Shown: positions 37,401 to 40,001 of the stretch, one piece after another
Layout: the number at the start of each line of letters is the position of its first letter
How positions within the stretch are numbered: position 1 is the first letter of the stretch
Assembly: GCA_902477765.1 (NCBI GenBank)
Contig: CABSIM010000025.1
Span: forward strand, 1 to 40,001
Direction: 5' to 3'
From: an uncultured Clostridiaceae bacterium
GTDB lineage: Bacteria > Bacillota > Clostridia > Lachnospirales > Lachnospiraceae
Length of the DNA stretch: 40,001 nt
Program-made: the position numbers and the translations under genes
The notes under the pieces: model-generated
What the model was told of the DNA's origin: nothing
Seen by the model: only the letters and a program-made list of their open reading frames with translations
The model's database searches: none

Positions 37401-40001
37401 TGTCAGAAAATGTACAAAAAATGGCTTAAAACTGATAAAAATTTGTTCACATTTTATGAAAAGTGTGTTATAATGATTACACCATCTATAAAACGGTATA
37501 TGGAACGAAAATGAACAGCAAGAGGTGATATCGTGGTAAAGAAAGAAATGATTGCAATGCTGTTGGCCGGCGGCCAGGGAAGCCGTCTGGGTGTCCTGAC
37601 CCAGAAAGTTGCAAAACCGGCTGTGTCCTTCGGCGGAAAATACCGGATCATCGATTTCCCGCTCAGCAACTGTATCAATTCCGGTGTGGATACTGTGGGA
37701 GTTCTGACCCAGTACCAGCCGCTCCGGCTGAATGCCCATATAGGAATCGGTATTCCGTGGGATCTGGACCGGAATGTGGGCGGTGTGACAATTCTTCCGC
37801 CATACGAACGGAGCAAAGGCAGTGACTGGTATACAGGAACAGCCAATGCCATTTACCAGAATCTGGAGTACATGGAGTCGTATAATCCGGAATATGTTCT
37901 TATTCTGTCCGGTGACCACATTTACAAAATGGATTATGAGGTCATGCTGGACTATCACAGGGCCAACAACGCGGACGTGACCATTGCTGCCATGCCGGTT
38001 CCCATGGAGGAAGCCAGCAGATTCGGAATCCTGATTACGGACGAGACCAACCGGATCACGGAATTTGAGGAAAAACCGGCAAATCCCAGAAGCAATCTCG
38101 CATCCATGGGAATCTATATTTTCAGCTGGAAAGTCCTGAAAGAGGCTCTTGTGAAACTTTCGGAAGAGCCGGGCTGCGATTTCGGAAAACATATCATCCC
38201 TTACTGTCACAGCGAAGGCAGACGGATATTCGCATATGAATACAACGGATACTGGAAAGACGTGGGAACCCTCGGTTCCTATTGGGAAGCCAATATGGAG
38301 CTGATCGATATTATTCCGGAATTCAATCTTTATGAGGAGTACTGGAAAATTTATACAAAAAGTGACCGGATACCGCCCCAGTACATTGCTGCAGATGCCC
38401 ATGTGGGACGCTGCATCATAGGAGAGGGATCGGAGATCTGCGGTGATGTGGAGAATTCCGTAATCGGACCTGGTGTTGTCATCAGAAAAGGTGCGGTGGT
38501 AAAGGATTCCATCATCATGAATGACTGCGTCATCGGAGAAGGCGCTTTTGTGGAGAAGGCCATCATTGCTGAGAATGTCACTGTGGGAGCCGGTGCAAAA
38601 CTGGGAGTGGGAGAATATGCCCCCAGTAAATATGACCCGAAGGTATATCAGTTTGATCTGGTAACGGTGGGAGAACATTCCGTGATTCCGGATCATGTGG
38701 AGATCGGGAAGAATACAGCAATTTCGGGCGTTACCGCAGCAGAGGATTATCCGGACGGAAAGCTTGAAAGCGGCGGCTACATAGTAAAGGCAGGTGGGAA
38801 TGTATGAGAGCGATCGGTATTGTTTTAGCTGGCGGCAACAGCAAGCGGATGAGAGAACTTTCAAGGAAGCGGGCAATCGCAGCGATGCCGATTGCAGGAA
38901 GCTTCCGGAGTGTGGATTTTGCACTGAGTAATATGAGCAACTCCCATATTCAGAGCGTCGCGGTGCTGACTCAGTACAATTCCCGTTCCCTGAACGAGCA
39001 TCTGAGCTCGTCAAAATGGTGGGATTTCGGAAGAAAACAGGGAGGCATGTATGTGTTCACTCCCACCATTACGGCGGAACACAGCGACTGGTACCGGGGA
39101 ACGGCAGATGCCCTGTATCAGAATCTGGATTTCCTGAAGAAGAGCCACGAACCTTATGTGGTCATCGCAGCAGGGGACGGAATTTACAAGCTGGATTATA
39201 ATAAAGTTCTGGAATATCACATTGAAAAAAAGGCAGACATTACGGTGGTATGCAAGGACATGCCCCAGGATATGGATGTGACAAGATTCGGTCTGGTCAA
39301 GACAAATGCTGACGGACGGATCACGGAATTTGAGGAAAAGCCCATGGTGGCCACATCCAATACAATTTCCTGCGGAATTTATGTGATCCGCCGCAGACAG
39401 CTGATTGAGCTGATTGAACGCTGTGCCGCGGATGACCGTTATGACTTTGTTCAGGATATACTTGTACGGTACAGGAATCTGAAACGTATTTATGCGTACA
39501 AGCTGGACTCTTACTGGAGCAACATCGCTTCCGTGGAGTCGTATTACAAGACCAACATGGATTTCCTGAAACCGGAAGTGAGAAATTACTTCTTTAAAGA
39601 ATATCCGGACATTTATTCAAAGGTGGATGATCTTCCGCCGGCGAAATATAATCCGGGAGCGTCGGTGAAAAACAGTCTGGTATCCAGCGGCTGTATTCTG
39701 AACGGCAGTGTGGAAAATTCAGTACTGTTCAAAAAAGTATACATAGGCAATAACTGCGTGATACGTAATTCCGTAATTCTCAATGATGTTTACATCGGAG
39801 ACAATACAGTAATAGAAAACTGTGTGGTGGAGAGCAGGGATACGATCCGCGCCAATACGACCTATATCGGGACTCCTGATGACATCAAAATCGTTATTGA
39901 GAAGAACGAGAGGTATACATTATAACGGACGTATGAATAAAGTCTGATACGAAACGGGGAGGTTATTTATGCAGGAGATCGGAAGAAGCGTCGTGTAGGG
40001 A

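Overview
The window looks like a chromosomal contig from a Gram-positive gut-type Clostridia bacterium, most likely Lachnospiraceae. The reasons are an FMN riboswitch with an ECF-type RibU, a GlgC/GlgD pair, strong AGGAGG ribosome-binding sites, family 5 lipoprotein peptide-binding proteins, a YhaO/YhaN-like repair pair and moderate GC. No rRNA, tRNA, CRISPR, transposase or phage gene is visible. This taxonomic call is inference from gene content only. The left edge begins inside a structured tandem repeat. The right edge ends in a near-exact Illumina adapter sequence, so at least the right edge is probably a contig end.

Layout. 1-220: two copies of a 102-bp hairpin-rich repeat that seems to carry an extended -10. 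221-1171: EamA-family exporter. 1387-7035 (minus strand): a complete oligopeptide ABC importer operon (binding lipoprotein, two permeases, two ATPases) with a terminator-like attenuator after the binding-protein gene. 7277-9043: FMN riboswitch with terminator, riboflavin transporter RibU and a creatininase-family amidohydrolase. 9298-18776: housekeeping cluster of threonylcarbamoyl-AMP synthase, dCMP deaminase, B12-binding radical SAM enzyme, endonuclease III, DnaQ-like exonuclease, a very small membrane protein, VanW-like protein, an AIRS_C-only protein, Lrp/AsnC regulator, aminotransferase and tRNA methyltransferase. 18911-23298 (minus strand): a YhaN/SbcC-like ATPase and YhaO/SbcD-like nuclease pair, then asparaginyl-tRNA synthetase.

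23632-37236 is the most interesting part. It holds a LysR regulator, a second complete peptide ABC operon behind an unusual leader, an M20 peptidase, a cytoplasmic CapA-like protein, an AbgB-like M20 amidohydrolase, a penicillin-binding/beta-lactamase-fold serine hydrolase and an AbgA-like amidohydrolase. The leader is almost entirely one long hairpin ending in a U-run. The lysR and abgB-like promoters share a 38-bp element (29/38 identical, no gaps) that contains a CATAT-N21-ATATG inverted repeat. I read this region as a LysR-controlled import and degradation island for unusual amide-linked compounds (N-acyl, gamma-glutamyl, p-aminobenzoyl-glutamate-like or D-residue peptides). The substrate is not shown by the sequence.

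37533-39925: glgC and glgD, which make ADP-glucose for glycogen synthesis, behind a clear sigma-A promoter. The last ~75 bases hold a ribosome-binding site and a start codon that run straight into the adapter-like sequence.
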